Shown here: one piece after another, positions 44,801 through 58,654 of the stretch
How the letters are laid out: the number at the start of each line of letters is the position of its first letter
How positions within the stretch are numbered: the first letter of the stretch is position 1
NCBI GenBank assembly: GCA_949128115.1
Contig: OX421964.1
Span: 53,670,601 to 53,734,600, forward strand
DNA from: Anaspis maculata
Lineage: Eukaryota; Arthropoda; Insecta; Coleoptera; Scraptiidae
Reading direction: 5' to 3'
Length of the DNA stretch: 64,000 nt
Translations under genes and position numbers: made by a program
The notes under the pieces: generated by a model
Database searches by the model: none
What the model was told of the DNA's origin: nothing
Seen by the model: only the letters and a program-made list of their open reading frames with translations

Positions 44801-44802
44801 TA

Positions 44803-47800
44803 TTTCCTATCAATTAATAGGCAAGTACCTACACACTGTCTGTGACATTTGGGGCTAATCGGTCGATCGGTTCAAAAGTTATGGGACAGAAACAATTACA
44901 ATATACTTGTCACTGATCGAAGTGCGGCCAGTTCAAGTTGAACGAAGATGTGATACCTACAACATCGTCAGCAAGATAGCAACAATGAAAAAGTAAAACC
45001 TCAGAAAAAGATAACTAAGACACGGGATCATTGGGTTAGGTCACTGCTGAATTATAAAATCCTATATAAATAACGGAACCACCGTCAAATTCCAAACGGT
45101 CGCGTCAATGGTTTTTGCATAAATTCATGTACGAAAACCGTGTCCCCAGTCCCCAGGTATCGAAGAGGCGATGATTTGCATCAAATTACGTAACCTTTAG
45201 GTCGACACGCTAACACAAGTAAGTGTGCCAATATTCAGCTCAAAGCTCGTCGAGAAAGCTTGAAGGGTCATGCGAGCTGCAAGCGCAATAATTTTTCGTA
45301 TGGATGTATCTATGAAGCTGTTTTTCAAAGCGTTACGGTATTTTGAGCTCTTGACAATGTTTAGATATCTGTAGATAATAGCTTATTATGTCTGTTCGTC
45401 AAGCCTTGATAATTATTTCTTTTGAATCTCAAGATTCAGGTTAACAGGGTCCATTGGTGATTCTGATTACTTTCATATTTTTATCATCTGTGTGCTCTTG
45501 TTTTCATCCTGCGGTTATTTTTTCCATGGTTTACACGAATCTTTGTCGCTTTCATCTCTCTGTATTTGTCTCCATGATTGATTGGCACTTGTCGCAATTA
45601 ATTTCGATGGATATTCTGCCTGGAGGACTCGATGGTTATCGCCGATTGTTTTTATCGTGGCACAGTGCCTCTCCCCCAGCAAATTGCAATTTGTTTCATC
45701 TGTCTTGAAGTATTGACGATGGCATTTCTTATGTTGGGCAACCAAACTGTTTGGCGGTCCGTTAGAGTCAATGAACGCATATGCTTGCACACACCGTCGC
45801 GTCCGGTGGCTTCACAGCTCGGGCCCCGATAGACTATGATGATGGGCCTTTGCACATACGCTTTACGAATGCCGATCAAGCTATATTGGACCCACACACT
45901 CACCTGTTAATTATGCGATCTGCATCCTTGCCCTCCCTAACCTGGTTCTCTACAAACCGGCCGGATATCGCAAGTATGATGCATATTTCACGGTATGCTG
46001 AGCCCAATTGCCGCTTCACCAGAAACCGAAACAGATCAGGAACTATTCAGCCACACCAATCGGACAAGAGACAAGAGAGAGGAAAAAAGTGAGAAATCCC
46101 ATGGAACTGCGAGAACAAAACAACAAAAATATGACATAACTAGATCTCTGTGCGAATCGATCATGAATGGACACAGTGAAACCTGGTGAGAAAGTTGTAT
46201 TTTCTATGGCGCGGATATAATAGATCACTGGATGATGGGCGTTGCGTCTATGATTACCAAGTGAGATTTTGCTTCATTCCATGGAATTTCTCCTTCATGT
46301 GTGGGTGTCACACGAGACTTACGAGGGCCTTTGGGATGACTAGTCTACTACTACAAATTGCGCAATTGTACTTCGCGAAGAGGAAGCTCATGTACAGCGC
46401 TTAGGATTTTCGTGATGATGCTATCGTTATTTGGTCGGGAAATGCCAAAAGAACTGATGTAACAGTAAAGGTTGGGTACCGGAAACTTCCGATGCGGATG
46501 TATTGCTACAATTCGATTGTCCATACCTACTCGGTATGATTGTGAACATAACTATGCACATGGCCTCAAGAGCTGACCCTCCTATCAGAATGTGGGTGGG
46601 GAAATGCTACTCTTTCACTTCCAGCGTTCCTTATCCATAAGTAGTACCTATAGTACCAATACTTCAGCAGTGAGTCAATACTTCCAAACCCATGCATTGG
46701 ACGTTCTTAGAGAAGTTATTTCCCAAACACGTTTTCTCGAAGACAGTGTTGTCAAAATTTTCAGCCAATCCAGATCACATGGTACCCAATTCATTAGCAG
46801 TGAGCAGTGACTGAGGTTAGGTCAGTTGAATTTGAACAGTCCTATATACATATAACAGACTGTCAATTCTTGAAAACTGGCATACCCCGATACACGTTCA
46901 CATCTATTGTATAATCTTGCACACTACTACAATAATTATCAACAGTTTAAATACCACACCGCACCAGCCATTGTAACGGTGCATTTTTATTATAAGAATG
47001 AGATTCCCAGTTGTTTTCGATTCGACCTGCCTTCACTATTCTTCCAGCGTTGCATCACACAAGTACCGTAACACTTGCGAATTTCGATTCTTCTTCTTAT
47101 TTCCACTTTTACCATTACTTCTCTCTCGGAACATGTGGCATGCGTCTTTTACGAGAAGAACTCCAGTAAATCTGTCACTGAGCTTTTATACCGGTAGATA
47201 TGCACACCACGGCTTTTCCATATCAAATCATGTATGGATGCCGTTTCCGTTCCGGCAGTAACAATCGAACGGGAAAAGGGCCCAAGGAACAAGGAATGAG
47301 AGAAGACGTGCTTGCACGATCGGATGCGAAGAAAAATTATTGTGACCCCGGGTCAAACGCAACTCGGTGACGGACACCTTGAACTTGGAAATAAAGCCAC
47401 AGACCCGGTGAAAACGACATTCTCGCATATGAAATGAGAAGAGTGCTGCGCGAAAACAATACACACACAGCATCACTTCGTGTATATCTATGTCTATGTA
47501 ACCTGCGTGCTTGAGATTTCGCAATATTCTTCTTAGTCGGATTCACATATGGATCTAGTGTGACCGTTACTATAAGACAAATACACTAAATTATCCATGA
47601 CGAAATGAATTTATTATTACCAGATTACACACAGTTATGAGCACAGACATAACTATTTTGTAATGGAATTGTGGAATTGCCATGGTTTGATTCATGGAAT
47701 TTATCACCTACAACGTTATTAAAGGAGAACGCGAGACGCGATGGATGGCAAAAACAGCGTGAAATGCGTTACAGGAATGCGAACGTGCTATGTGCTACTG

Positions 47801-48181
47801 TTTACTACAAAATTGAATTAGTGTAACAGACATTATTAGGTACCTACTATATATTATTTTTGCTTTGTAGTCAGCAGTTGAAACGATTTGAAGTGCTCGT
47901 GCTTTGAATGCCGGTCAGGTCAGGTCGAGTGTCAAGGAGAAAAGTCAAGCTCTTATTAGAAAATAAGATAATCTACTACGCTTATGCTCAATGGAAAAAA
48001 CGGGTGAAGCGCTTGTATTTCATTGCAAATTGCAAGTGTATAATTTTTGAATCTGGACTGCGAAAGGGGCGTGTATTTTAATAATAGTGTGATTTTCACA
48101 ATTCACTTGGTCCCTGGCCAAACATTTGTGCAGAGAATAAGTGCAGCCCTACCTTTAAATTTTCATCGGCTAGTTGACGTA
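44803..48181. other. No gene recognised
   Basis: Several overlapping short frames occur at 45454-46190 on both strands, with no domain, no conserved motif and no splice support. They are left unannotated. Confidence 0.45.
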
Positions 48182-48188
48182 TAGTACT

Positions 48189-48506
48189 TTTTTTGGCGGT
48201 GGGCGGGGATCCGTGTTCTCACTGGCAGTCCATCCTAAGCCCCGCCTCAGTACTCTGAAAGCGGCGCTGGGTGATTAGCACACCACCCACCATTTTATGG
48301 ACGCATCAACAGCAAGGTTATTAGCGCCCTTTTTTCGGTGTCCATCTCGTTTCACCCTTTTCCCCTTGACGTGACCGCGCGGTGGTACACGCCAAGGTAC
48401 TAGAGAGCGCATGAAAATTTTTACCTGGCCCAGACCGGATTCGAACTCACTATCTCTGGAATTGCTTCCAAAGACGGAGCCCCCGCGCTACCGGCCGGGC
48501 TGCGTT
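48189..48506 (-). mobile_element. Complete tRNA-derived SINE, 318 bp, 7-bp TSD
   Basis: The minus-strand head GCCCGGCCGGTAGCGCGGGG runs to box B GAGTTCGAATCC (near 48450). The body contains GTACCTTGGCGTGTACCACC and GGGAAAAGGGTGAAACGAGA. A long GC-rich 3' part ends in a run of A. TAGTACT at 48182-48188 and 48507-48513 is the target duplication. The partial copy at 36459-36650 is the same family. Such SINEs depend on a partner LINE, not identified here. Confidence 0.85.
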
Positions 48507-49135
48507 TAGTACTGATAGTTAGTGTATACTTGAATGCTCGATACATGGCGATCTCATGGAACTGCGGTAAACACACGAGACAAATACTGGTCATCGACAA
48601 CTAGCAGATGTTCATGCATATGTCTTGCCTATGGGCTTTATTCATGGTGACAAATATATTTATATTTGGTTATGATGATTAGCTTGGTACGTTGGTACAC
48701 GGAACGACTTGAGGCTGAAGGATCGGTTCCGGAGAACATTAAGGGTGCCCTTACTTAACCTTAAAATTGCTTTTGTTTTTATAGTAGTTGTGGTCTTGAG
48801 TAGTTTTGCGTCAATGCTATAAGGTGGTGCTACCGTCACTCCCTATTTGAAGTCGTACGTGGTCAAATACGCCGAACGACCCAACTGACATTTCTATCGA
48901 ACGTTTCAAACATGCTTTGTCAATTCGCCTAATGCAGGTGATCTTCTGTGCGATCATCGTTATTTTACGAGTTACTTGAAGCTTGTTTTTTTACGTATGT
49001 GATACTAAATGCAGTTTTGAATCATTTTGTGCAACGTTTTACTGAAATGGGTTTTGAAATTTTGGCTTGTCTTTTTGGCGTTTCGCCTGGACCAAGCAGG
49101 AAGCCCCAGCTAAGTTCCAAGTGATCATACCTGAC

Positions 49136-49644
49136 CAGTGTTGCCAGATTTATGAATGTGGTGAGTAGTACTAACATTGAAAAATGGTAGAATTTTGGTT
49201 GGCGAAAGTACGCTACCAAAAATTTGAACACACGAAGGGTAGAGGGGTCCGGGAGAAGAAGGAAGCGCCTGGCTTGAAATTTTCCTCACTTTGGGCCTAT
49301 TTCCGGGCGGCCCCCGCCTCCTAAAAATCGCCAAATTCGTTCATTCGACGTTTATTTAACGTTAGTGACTCGGTTAGTGATATCAAAGTAAAATTGTGCG
49401 GAAGTGCCAATACACTGTAAATAAGTTACCAATCAGACATTTCACGAGAAATTGAAGAAAAGGAAGAGTTCTGGGCTTCCATTATATGACGGCATGTTTC
49501 AATATTTCTTTTTTCATAGTTCAGACAAATATTCCAATTGTAGTATGAAACTGTGTACTACCGTAGCCTCGGTAGTACGTAGTACATGATAGTGGAGAAG
49601 TAGTACAAATAAATACTACCAAAGTAGTACGTCTGGCAACACTG
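49136..49644. mobile_element. 509-bp non-autonomous hAT element, perfect 8-bp TSD
   Basis: The ends CAGTGTTGCCAGA and TCTGGCAACACTG are a perfect 13-bp inverted pair. The exact duplication TACCTGAC flanks them (49128-49135, 49645-49652). Near both ends GTAGTAC words cluster, as subterminal repeats. No transposase is present. Confidence 0.95.
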
Positions 49645-49659
49645 TACCTGACAACAATA

Positions 49660-49982
49660 GAGTATTATACTTTTGAAAAAAAAAATTTTTTTCGATGGAA
49701 TCAGAAACTATATTGGAAAATAACTGACCCGTATTTTTTTATTCAGCCAAAAATCGTATCGTTTGGCCGCAATAAATAAACGAAATTCCTATATTCTGCC
49801 TATTTCTGACGTCATTTACACAGGCGGTATAGGCGGTGACTCGCTGTGACGTCAGAAATAGTTGATGTTATTTATTTATTGCGCCCAAACGATACGGTTT
49901 TTGACTGAATAAACAAACACGGGTCAATTATTTTTCAATGTAGTTTTCATTTCAAACAAAAAATTTTTTTAGTATAATACTC
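49660..49982. mobile_element. 323-bp foldback MITE carrying two TGACGTCA sites
   Basis: GAGTATTATAC and GTATAATACTC are the ends. Complementary arms run inward through CCAAAAATCGTATCGTTTGG to the centre, where CTATTTCTGACGTCA and TGACGTCAGAAATAG face each other. No target duplication was found. It starts 7 bp after the target duplication of the hAT element. Confidence 0.8.
49807..49854. promoter_or_regulatory. Paired CRE palindromes
   Basis: TGACGTCA at 49807-49814 and 49847-49854, the consensus CREB/ATF site, one per arm. Binding is not shown. Confidence 0.5.
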
Positions 49983-50330
49983 CATTACCACCACCAGTGC
50001 TACTCTGCTGACCTCCCTGTTCTCTGCTGCTCCCTCAGTAACTCAATCTTGGCTTTGCGATGTCGGAAACGATTCAACTTTTACCCCTCATTGAGTCCCT
50101 AACAATTGTCTAGGCGTGTTATCAACGACAAATGAAAATTTATTGTTTAGGTACCTGGTTATTTATATATTTCATATAATTAGGTATCAGCAAATTCTGA
50201 ACAAAAATGTTTTGTCAAGTGAATGACACTGATGAAAACGGGAGTCTTTTTTGTGGGGGTCCTACAAATCGAGAAATTTAGTAGTAAACATTGAAGAGTT
50301 TTTAGATTTTTCCATATTAAACAAAACTTG

Positions 50331-51410
50331 TTTCATGAATTGGCAGCGAAAAGAATTTTTCGTAACAATTTTTCATATGTAGAATACAAATTTGGACCTC
50401 AAATTTTTCTATATTTTGCAATAAATAAGTATACAAAGTGTTTAAAAAAAAACTTGAGTTTTTGGCACCCTGTACCTAGTTATTTAAATATTGGAAATGA
50501 TGCGGCTTTTCCTTCCAAGTCTGAATAATATTATTTAATATGTGATTATGATCATACAGGATGTTCATTTTCAAACTTTCTGCTTCAGATTTTTTCCACC
50601 AAATTTTTTTTCCAAAAAACGCCGAAACGAATCAATTTTTAATTGAAGGGGGACTTCTAGAACACGTATTATTGTTGAATTTCATCTTCACACTCTCCGC
50701 CCCCACCCTACCCTACTTCAAAATTTCGAATAGCAGTACCTATTTTGTGAAACATCAAATTGAAATAGATAAAATTCTCTTTCTGCCAAATATATTTGAA
50801 AAAAATGTCAAACCCATCTCTTAATCCTTTTAAAGTAGGGTAGGTTGAGGACAAAGGGGTTGAAGATAAGAATGTGGCAATACGTATTTCAGATTTCCTT
50901 TTCAAAATAAATATCGACCTGTTTTTGCTAGAAAATCGATTCTCAAGGATCGGGAGTTACCAGGGGAACAACTTTCCTTTAATTGACAATGAGATAATTC
51001 CGAGGATTTTAGAAATGATATTAAAAAAAACAAAATATGCTTGTCAGAATGAGAATTTCAATATCTTCAACTGCTGTTTCACAAGAGAGGTAATGCTATT
51101 TGAAATTTTAAATTAGAGTAGGGTGGGGGCGGAGGGTTTAAAGATAAAAATTTGGCAATACGTGTCCTAGATGTCCTCCTTAATAAAAATCTCTGTTTCG
51201 GCGTTTTTCTGAAAAAAAATTGGTGCAAAAAAAATCTGAAATGAGAAGTTTGAAAATGAACACTGTATACGACCATAATCAAATATCAAATCATATTAAA
51301 CGTGGAAGTTTTTTTGAAACACTCTGCATACTGCAAGAGTTTTGGTGTCCAAATTTGAATTCAACAGGAAAAATGGTTACGAAAAATTCTTGTCCCTGAC
51401 AACTTATTCC
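50331..51410. repeat. Old, degenerate foldback of about 1.1 kb
   Basis: Inverted matches in order: AAGAATTTTTCGTAAC (50350) with GTTACGAAAAATTCTT (51374); TGTTCATTTTCAAACTT (50563) with AAGTTTGAAAATGAACA (51247); CCGCCCCCACCCTACCCTAC (50698) with GTAGGGTGGGGGCGG (51119). An additional direct copy of the GTAGGGTAGG...GATAAGAATGTGGCAATACG block lies at 50837-50885. The arms have many indels, so insertion is ancient. Confidence 0.7.
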
Positions 51411-54400
51411 AACAAGAAAAATTGTAATGAGGGGGGAGTCTCGCTGGATCACCTTGTACTACTTCCAATTTCCCGATTCTTATCTTTTAGCCACCTTTCC
51501 CTATTTTACCGTTTGCACATTTTCGGAAGAAACGTCATTTATTCAAATTATTATGCACCTAATGTCAACTACCGACCGATGACACTTGTTAACTGTTTGT
51601 CCACTTATTCGCGTAGTAACACTGACGTACCGATTTCAGACCTATTGGCATTCAAAATTAGAAAACAACATCGCCAAAAACAGCGATTTTATTGATTGTT
51701 GATCCTAATTGTCTATGGCAACCTCACTTACGACAGTCTGAGCCTCAACTTGTAGACTGTAGCGCCAGGGTTTATGATGATCACTGATCAGAATGATGAT
51801 TTATTTGGAACTTCCAAAAATTCCAATCGGTTAAACCATGTAACATGAGAAAAGACGAGAGCACGAGAGCTCAAGGAAGTCATTACCTACGCATTCACCT
51901 TTACTGTGCTTGTAATATGTAATTCCGAAAGAAATAATGTTTTGTTTCTCGAATTTAATTCACCGTCTTTTGTCGTAAAAATTCTCTATTTGCTTAATTA
52001 CCTACATATTAGTTTCTTGTTCCACAATTTATGTCTTCCACCGAGAGAAAAACAGGTGGAGAAATCTGGTGTGCACCTTCAAGAAAATCACAACGGAAAT
52101 CAAGTTCTGGATAAATCCAAGGTTGGTAAACCATCCGATGAAACCACGGCAAAATTCTGACTGCAACTCGATGAAATCTGATGGAAAAATTATTAAAATT
52201 CCAAGGAAAACCTGGTATACCATTCTGGAGCTCGATTTCTAGGAAGGATCACTTCCCCTGAAATCGGGAACCGATAGATCACTCCCCCTGAAATCGCGAA
52301 GCGATAGATCGATTCACTTACAGTCATAGAAATAAGGCTCCTGGCCAGTCGTTTGCCTCTCGTCTTATTGAAATCACTATCGACATCAGTGGGCAGGTAC
52401 CTTATTATTCGGTTTCAGCAGTTTCACTTTTTCAATCAAGATCAATTCAAAAATACAATCCCTATCAATTCGCGGATCCCATTGTTGTTCACAAAGTAAA
52501 AGTCCGTTTGTTTTCAAAATTGAAATTTGCATTTTAATAACCCATTAATTTTACAAACACCGATCACGTAAGTCATAAAAACGGAAGTAATATACTATGA
52601 CTGGACAGTGGACATGGCATGCCGCCGTTGTAGAAACCTTCGTACTTGGTAATGACATTGGAAAGAGTAGCATAATTTCTCTTTGTAATTGGGAAGGACC
52701 CTTTTCTTACAAACGAATCGTGACTTACTTTAATTTTTAATGTATATGGTAGGTACCTAACAAAATGAAAGCATACCGTCATACCGAACAGTAAAAAACC
52801 GAGCCCGTGGGCGCACTTATTGAGACTTATAAGTACGTAAGTTGCGAAATACCCATTACAATTATAATAATACTAAAAGAAATTAAAAGCGAAGGAGGAC
52901 GCATTGAATATTGAATATTCAACACTATTGCCAGAGTGTATGTACCTATCCCAGGTAAAAACTGTGTGATGATGATACATTAACATGATCCTCACCTTTG
53001 TTGAAATGCCATTCGCAACAAGCCATTTAGTTGCGAATGCTATCTTCTCAGGAATTTTTCATTAGCACCCGCAAAGATGAGCAGAGGATTTTTCAGTTGC
53101 TCAGATCCTGTGCAAAAGCCAATTGGTCACGAAATGTCGAAAAGACTAAGACGATCCGTAATGTCTGATACCTATTGAAAAAGCATTGTTGAAAATCGCG
53201 AGACCATTCGATTCGCTCGTTGTGCTTGGAAAGACATGCTCATTGCTCAAAGACGACACCGCGCATAATCAAATTTTGAAAAAGCATAACTAATTACTTA
53301 AGTTGCCTATGCATATACGTAGGCTTTATGTACCTATGGTTAATTTCACAAGTAAAGGGCACTAAAAGAGAAGAGAAAAAATGCAGATGAGTGCGTGCCG
53401 AGATTAAGGTGAGGCTTGCCGCTCTAGTGGTGTTAGATTATTGTTACGTGACGAAACTCGCTCACTTGTCTTATCGTGGATAGCACTCCGCCGGCATTCA
53501 CCTATTTATCTAAGCACGTGAAACACAAATCTTCTAATGACTCTATCAGAAAAAAGCACATTATTAGCCTATAAGAAATAAAACCTGACTGGATTTTTTC
53601 ACAACACTTACGAAATGAATATTCTATACCTGGATGCAGGAGCCCACATGTTTTAATTTTGTGACATACTGAAACAATTTCAATTCATTGTTGTGTGTGT
53701 GTACGGCGATGGATCTTCCCACTCGATAGGATAATTGCAGGCACATGTTGTTATAATTGCTATTGGTACATAATACTTACCGAAAACTTTCACTTAGGCA
53801 AATTATGACTAGGTAGTTTGTACTGACAATAGATGATTAGAGAAACAACCCTCAATTTAATTCAGCAAAACTATTTCGCAAAACTGCCTTCTTCCCAGTG
53901 TACTACTAAGCACTACACGACATAAAGTACCGAAGTACAACGGAGATAACATAACGTAACGTTCCCACGTTGTACCTAAGTGCTCCAGTTAAAAAAATTA
54001 TTAGCCTCTGAGTTTTCTACTTGCTATTCTATGCCTGTGCTTTGAAAATATACTAATTCTATTTATTATAGCCACTTTCATATCACATGTTTAAAACACG
54101 GTGATTCTCCGTAAAATCATGCGATTTAGTGGAAATTCAGTTCACACTGAATCAATAGAAACGGTTGTATTATTATGCACATGAAAAACTACTCAACCGA
54201 ATCGATCAATGACGCCCTCTCGTAACTAGCCATAGTTTCTCAAAAAGAAGAAAAGGTGACTTGTACTTTCGCACGAATAGAAAAGCACCTTTATGCTTAC
54301 GACAAAAGACGGCGGCAATTTCTCGTTTCAAAAAAAATGCATTTCCTGAGATGAAAAATTACTTTCGTTCATTGCCTACCGCGATTCCGTTCTACTTGAA

Positions 54401-54636
54401 TGCGTAGGTAGGTATGTACTTACATCTACACAATGGAGGAATGTGGACTCATGGGTATTTTTGATGTTGAGGCGCTCCCATCTCAGGCAAAACAGTTCAG
54501 TCGTGTGCCAAGAGAATTTTTGGACACGGGACACAGCCCCATAGCCGCATTTGAAATTGGCTCATCTGCTTAGTTGGCGCTGAGCTCTCAGAAAACATTT
54601 GCCCCTCAAATATATATCAGGATTGACGATTGACAC
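51411..54636. other. No gene recognised
   Basis: AT-rich with a 30-bp tandem pair at 52247-52310. No exon was seen. Confidence 0.45.
52247..52310 (+). repeat. 30-bp tandem repeat, about 2 copies
   Basis: Unit GATCAC(TT)CCCCTGAAATCG followed by (G/C)GAA(C/G)CGATA, starting at 52247 and 52277. Confidence 0.8.
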
Positions 54637-54637
54637 C

Positions 54638-54690
54638 CATGGAGACTAGAGATAGTAATATAGATACATAGATATCTCTAGTCTCCATGG
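54638..54690. mobile_element. 53-bp hairpin flanked by 7-bp direct repeat
   Basis: CCATGGAGACTAGAGATA and TATCTCTAGTCTCCATGG form perfect 17-18-bp arms around a loop of about 18-20 nt. TGACACC occurs at 54631-54637 and 54691-54697, like a target duplication. It would be an extremely small MITE, or the relic of excision of a larger one. Confidence 0.6.
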
Positions 54691-54699
54691 TGACACCAA

Positions 54700-57600
54700 C
54701 CACTTTTCGATTCGGCCCATGTGACAAGCACCTGTCAAGTTTGAACTTCTGAACCCCATGACCAACTGCGAAATTTCAAGAACCGATCAGTCAGATTTGG
54801 AAACTTGAAAAAATCTTCATGCACCGACGCATAACAGGAATATTTCAGCTCTATTCTCAAACTCATTGCTTCCTTTCTTTCCTGTGTAGCGTTTTCGTCA
54901 TTTCACTGCTCACTATTTTCAATGCTTCCCAACACACTTAAATTCCGCAGCATTTACTCGTTTAGAAATACCCTTCGTGAGCATCAATACCTTTCACTTT
55001 TTCTCTGTTTATGGAACATTAGAGTGGACACAACTTCGCAATGCACTCTTCGACGTTTCATTGTTGCTATCCCATCATCGTTATTATTATCGATCATTGA
55101 AACAAAGTGGTGAAATACCACAAATCGTGTTTAAAAATACCTAAGGTACTGATTGAAAAAATTAATAGACCAAATTTTTTCGGCAGTTTATACTCATACC
55201 ATCAGCGGAAACTTCCAAACGAGCCCGACGACAACGGCTCAGCAGTTCTCCTATTCGATAAATTCGATTTATATTAACTGTATCACCCGAGTCCCGAGTC
55301 CAAGTCAAGTGGAACTGGTCTAGCATATCTCACGTCACACCAGAATCCCACTGGAACTGGAAAATAATATCAGTAGTGGCAGAAATGCAAGTACCGCATC
55401 ATGACAATGTCACATGTGTGCGTCTGCTAGGTATAACGTAACGGAACGCATTCTCGGTAAATCAATCCAATCAATTATCATTTAAACGGTTGTAGTTACG
55501 GTAACGGACAATTGGCGCTGCCGTGTGGCAGTAACGCCGCCGAGCTTTCAGACTCGCTCGTTTCGTCGTGTTAATTAAAAGTTACAACAGCTTCAACAGT
55601 AACTCACGCGGTTCCGTTGCACTGAAGATCTTAATCTCCAAAATGTTGTTAGAGCATGGTCTTTGGCATGGTATACGTTGCCGACTAAGTTTCACACATT
55701 AAAAATCTGGTGAAGAATGAAGATGATGACGACGGAGAAGAAGAAAAAGAATACGTAACCAATTGGCCTAATTGCCAACAATCGACACTCTGAATTCTAT
55801 GTATATGATCTTCACACTAATATAAACTACTTAACTTTCCAGTTTTTCTCTGAATGATCATTAGGTACCTACTAATGCAGTTTAATGTATCTTCTTACCA
55901 ATGCATTATCAAAAGAAACTTTTACATGCAACATTATATAAGATCTGAATCCATGCAGTTTATTCGACATTGCTTCAATATTAATCAATAATAATTGATG
56001 TTACAGATCAATAGCCAACAGATCAGTAGTTATAGTTAACAACCGCACAGATCTCAGTTACCTATTGCGACAGGTCTTGAGAAAATGTAAAATGTAGGTA
56101 GAAGTTGAGAATTCCGACCGTTGTTTGCCATTATTGCTGATTAAAGTATGCACAAGGCAAACCACCTCTGGAAGGTATAGATAGGTACCTATACGACGGT
56201 TCATTGTGCATTTTTCCATTGACAGACCTGTTATTTTATGTGAAACACACGACTTAATACCTTGACCTTACCTAGTCACGTTTCGGAGATGGAAATAAAC
56301 AATTACTTATTATCGTTATGGCCATAATCACATTTTCTGAGAATTAAAAAAAAAAACACTGCCGTCAGTGATGCTAGACGGATGACCGGTGAAGAACCTT
56401 TCTTCCCCTTTTAATGACAGTTTCCAAAAAAATTGGTTCAGAAATTAATACTTCTGGATCAAATCTGGAGACACAGTCCTCACGAACGCGTGCCTTTTTA
56501 CCGCCTACATAATCCTGTTATCAACTTGCCTTACCCTTATGTCAAATCAAAATTGGAAAAAAAACTTCTCTTACGAAGTTAGTCTATTAGTAACGTATCT
56601 ACCGGAAAAGGCACCGAAATCCTGACTCCCACACTAGGTCAAGAACCTTTTCAATTTTCGAGCTTAAAAAGGCGGGAACTTCGGCCCTATTTCAAAAAAG
56701 CTTGAAATTTTTTTTTTTAAAGTTATTGACTTCAGTTTCTCATTCCCTCAGAATGACTTATTTGACATAATTTGACGATTTCAACTAAATCTGAAGCTGC
56801 TTTGATCGTTTCATAACCTTGAACCTCGTGACTTGGTTCAAACCATGGGGTGAAAAACGATAATTTAAATTTGGTGTTACTAATACAAATCACTCGACAA
56901 ATCAACTGGATTTCCAATTACAATGTCTTAGTAGGTCTTGGTACAAAAAATCATATGTCAAAATGTACGCACCTCTCAATTTGACAGTGTAAAGGTTTTT
57001 GAAGTCGCGAAAACTGCTTTACTAAGCTTAATTTGAATTTCCTCTTTTCCGTCGTGCAACAATTTTTTTTTACTGCATTCACTTCAGATTGAATTTTAGG
57101 GCGGCTACTCAATAAAAAGACTTGTTATTAGAATCAAAACAAGCAAAATTTGTCATTATGACATTTGTTGATTTTTTTTTTCAAGTATTGAAATTTTTTA
57201 ATAGACCTGAATAAAAAAGTAATAAATAATAAATTTGTTGATTATCAGTTTATCACCATGGCCTGCCTGCCCAGCGTGAAAAACTCTAATAAACTGCAAT
57301 TTTTATCAGAATCATCGATGAAGTATTTCGGAAATTATGAAATTTAGGGGTAGGGTACCCCTTGTAAAAATAAAAGAGGAGAAAGAAAGCCTTGAAGAAA
57401 GCTATCGAATGGTAACATAAAATAGGGAGCATTCCGTTCGAAAAAAAGACTTATGGCACTTTGAAATTGGGGGTTCGAAAAAAAATTGTGCACCCTTATC
57501 ATTGAGTCTCAAGTTTTTTGTCATGAAGTTATCAATTGTCTATCCGACTATTGTTGTGCCAAATTTCATTCCTTGATTTCAAAAAACGAGGCCTCTACAA

Positions 57601-58654
57601 TTTTTCAAAACGAACCTTGAAATTATAAAAAAATTCAATTTTTAATTTTAAGTTGGTAGCACTGCCACGAACTGAAAAACAAAAATACACTAATAATAGA
57701 GCTTGGAAAGCTGAATAAGAAAACTAAATCAAAAGTGGGGCGTTTCATTCAATAAAATCTTTGTTTTTGTTATAGCGCAAAAATGGAACACCAGTTGAAA
57801 CCCCACATACCTAGTTGATAATAATTTCATGAGATAAAACTCCTTAAATCAATGATTTCATGTTTTACACCTTTTTCTTTATCTCGTAGGGGAAAAGCGC
57901 TAGGCCGCTAGGAAAGCCCGATGCACTGTTGCCGGACCCTGTATGTCCCCCTCGAAAAGAAAATCGACCTGTGTCAGCTTTTTTTTAGAAAAATTTTGCA
58001 ACAATAAATTGGAGATAAGTCTTTTTTAAAAAAATCACTTTGTATAAGCACGGGGTCGCCCGAGTGAGCCAGATTTCAATTCATAGCGACAGTGTCTACA
58101 TCATCTTGATCATTATACCAAACAAACAGTCGTCGTCGTCGTAATCATCATCATCATCTCATCATCAATAACGAAGTTAAGGGAAGCGATATTTAAGTGC
58201 GGTAATTCATTTTAAAGATGAGGAGAAGGAGTAGAAGTTTTTTTTTAAATTTATTTGATGTGTACTTAGTAGCTAGCAGTAATAAATATCGTGTGTTTGA
58301 ACGTTCGTCTCTCAATTATAAAAGTGCCCAGCACAAATTCGTAACAATAGGAAAAAATTGTTTTATAGTCTGCAGTTCCAAGATACTAATTAAAGAGTGT
58401 GAATTACGGAACGATGATAATTAAATGGATTAGAAAGACATAACAGTGAACTCGAACTGTAGCCGTTATATACAAATTCTGCAATAATAAATAACAACAT
58501 GTGCACTGATCAACTCCACATGATGAAAATAACTACAATAATACTACAATAGGGCACAATAATAATTATTGTGCGATTTCGTCACGTGTAATCATTTGAA
58601 ACAATCCCGTGAGTCTGCAGAACGTAAGTATAGTCAGTGGCACACCCAAAAATT
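54700..58654. other. No gene recognised
   Basis: AT-rich sequence relatively poor in obvious repeats. The microsatellite tract (CGT)n/(CAT)n is at 58130-58169. Confidence 0.45.
58130..58169 (+). repeat. CGT/CAT trinucleotide microsatellite
   Basis: CGTCGTCGTCGT followed by ATCATCATCATCATCTCATC. Confidence 0.9.

Noticed and set aside
45454..46190. Gene suggested by stacked frames on both strands
   Set aside because: Frames overlap on opposite strands, none has a recognisable motif, and no intron borders support a joined product.
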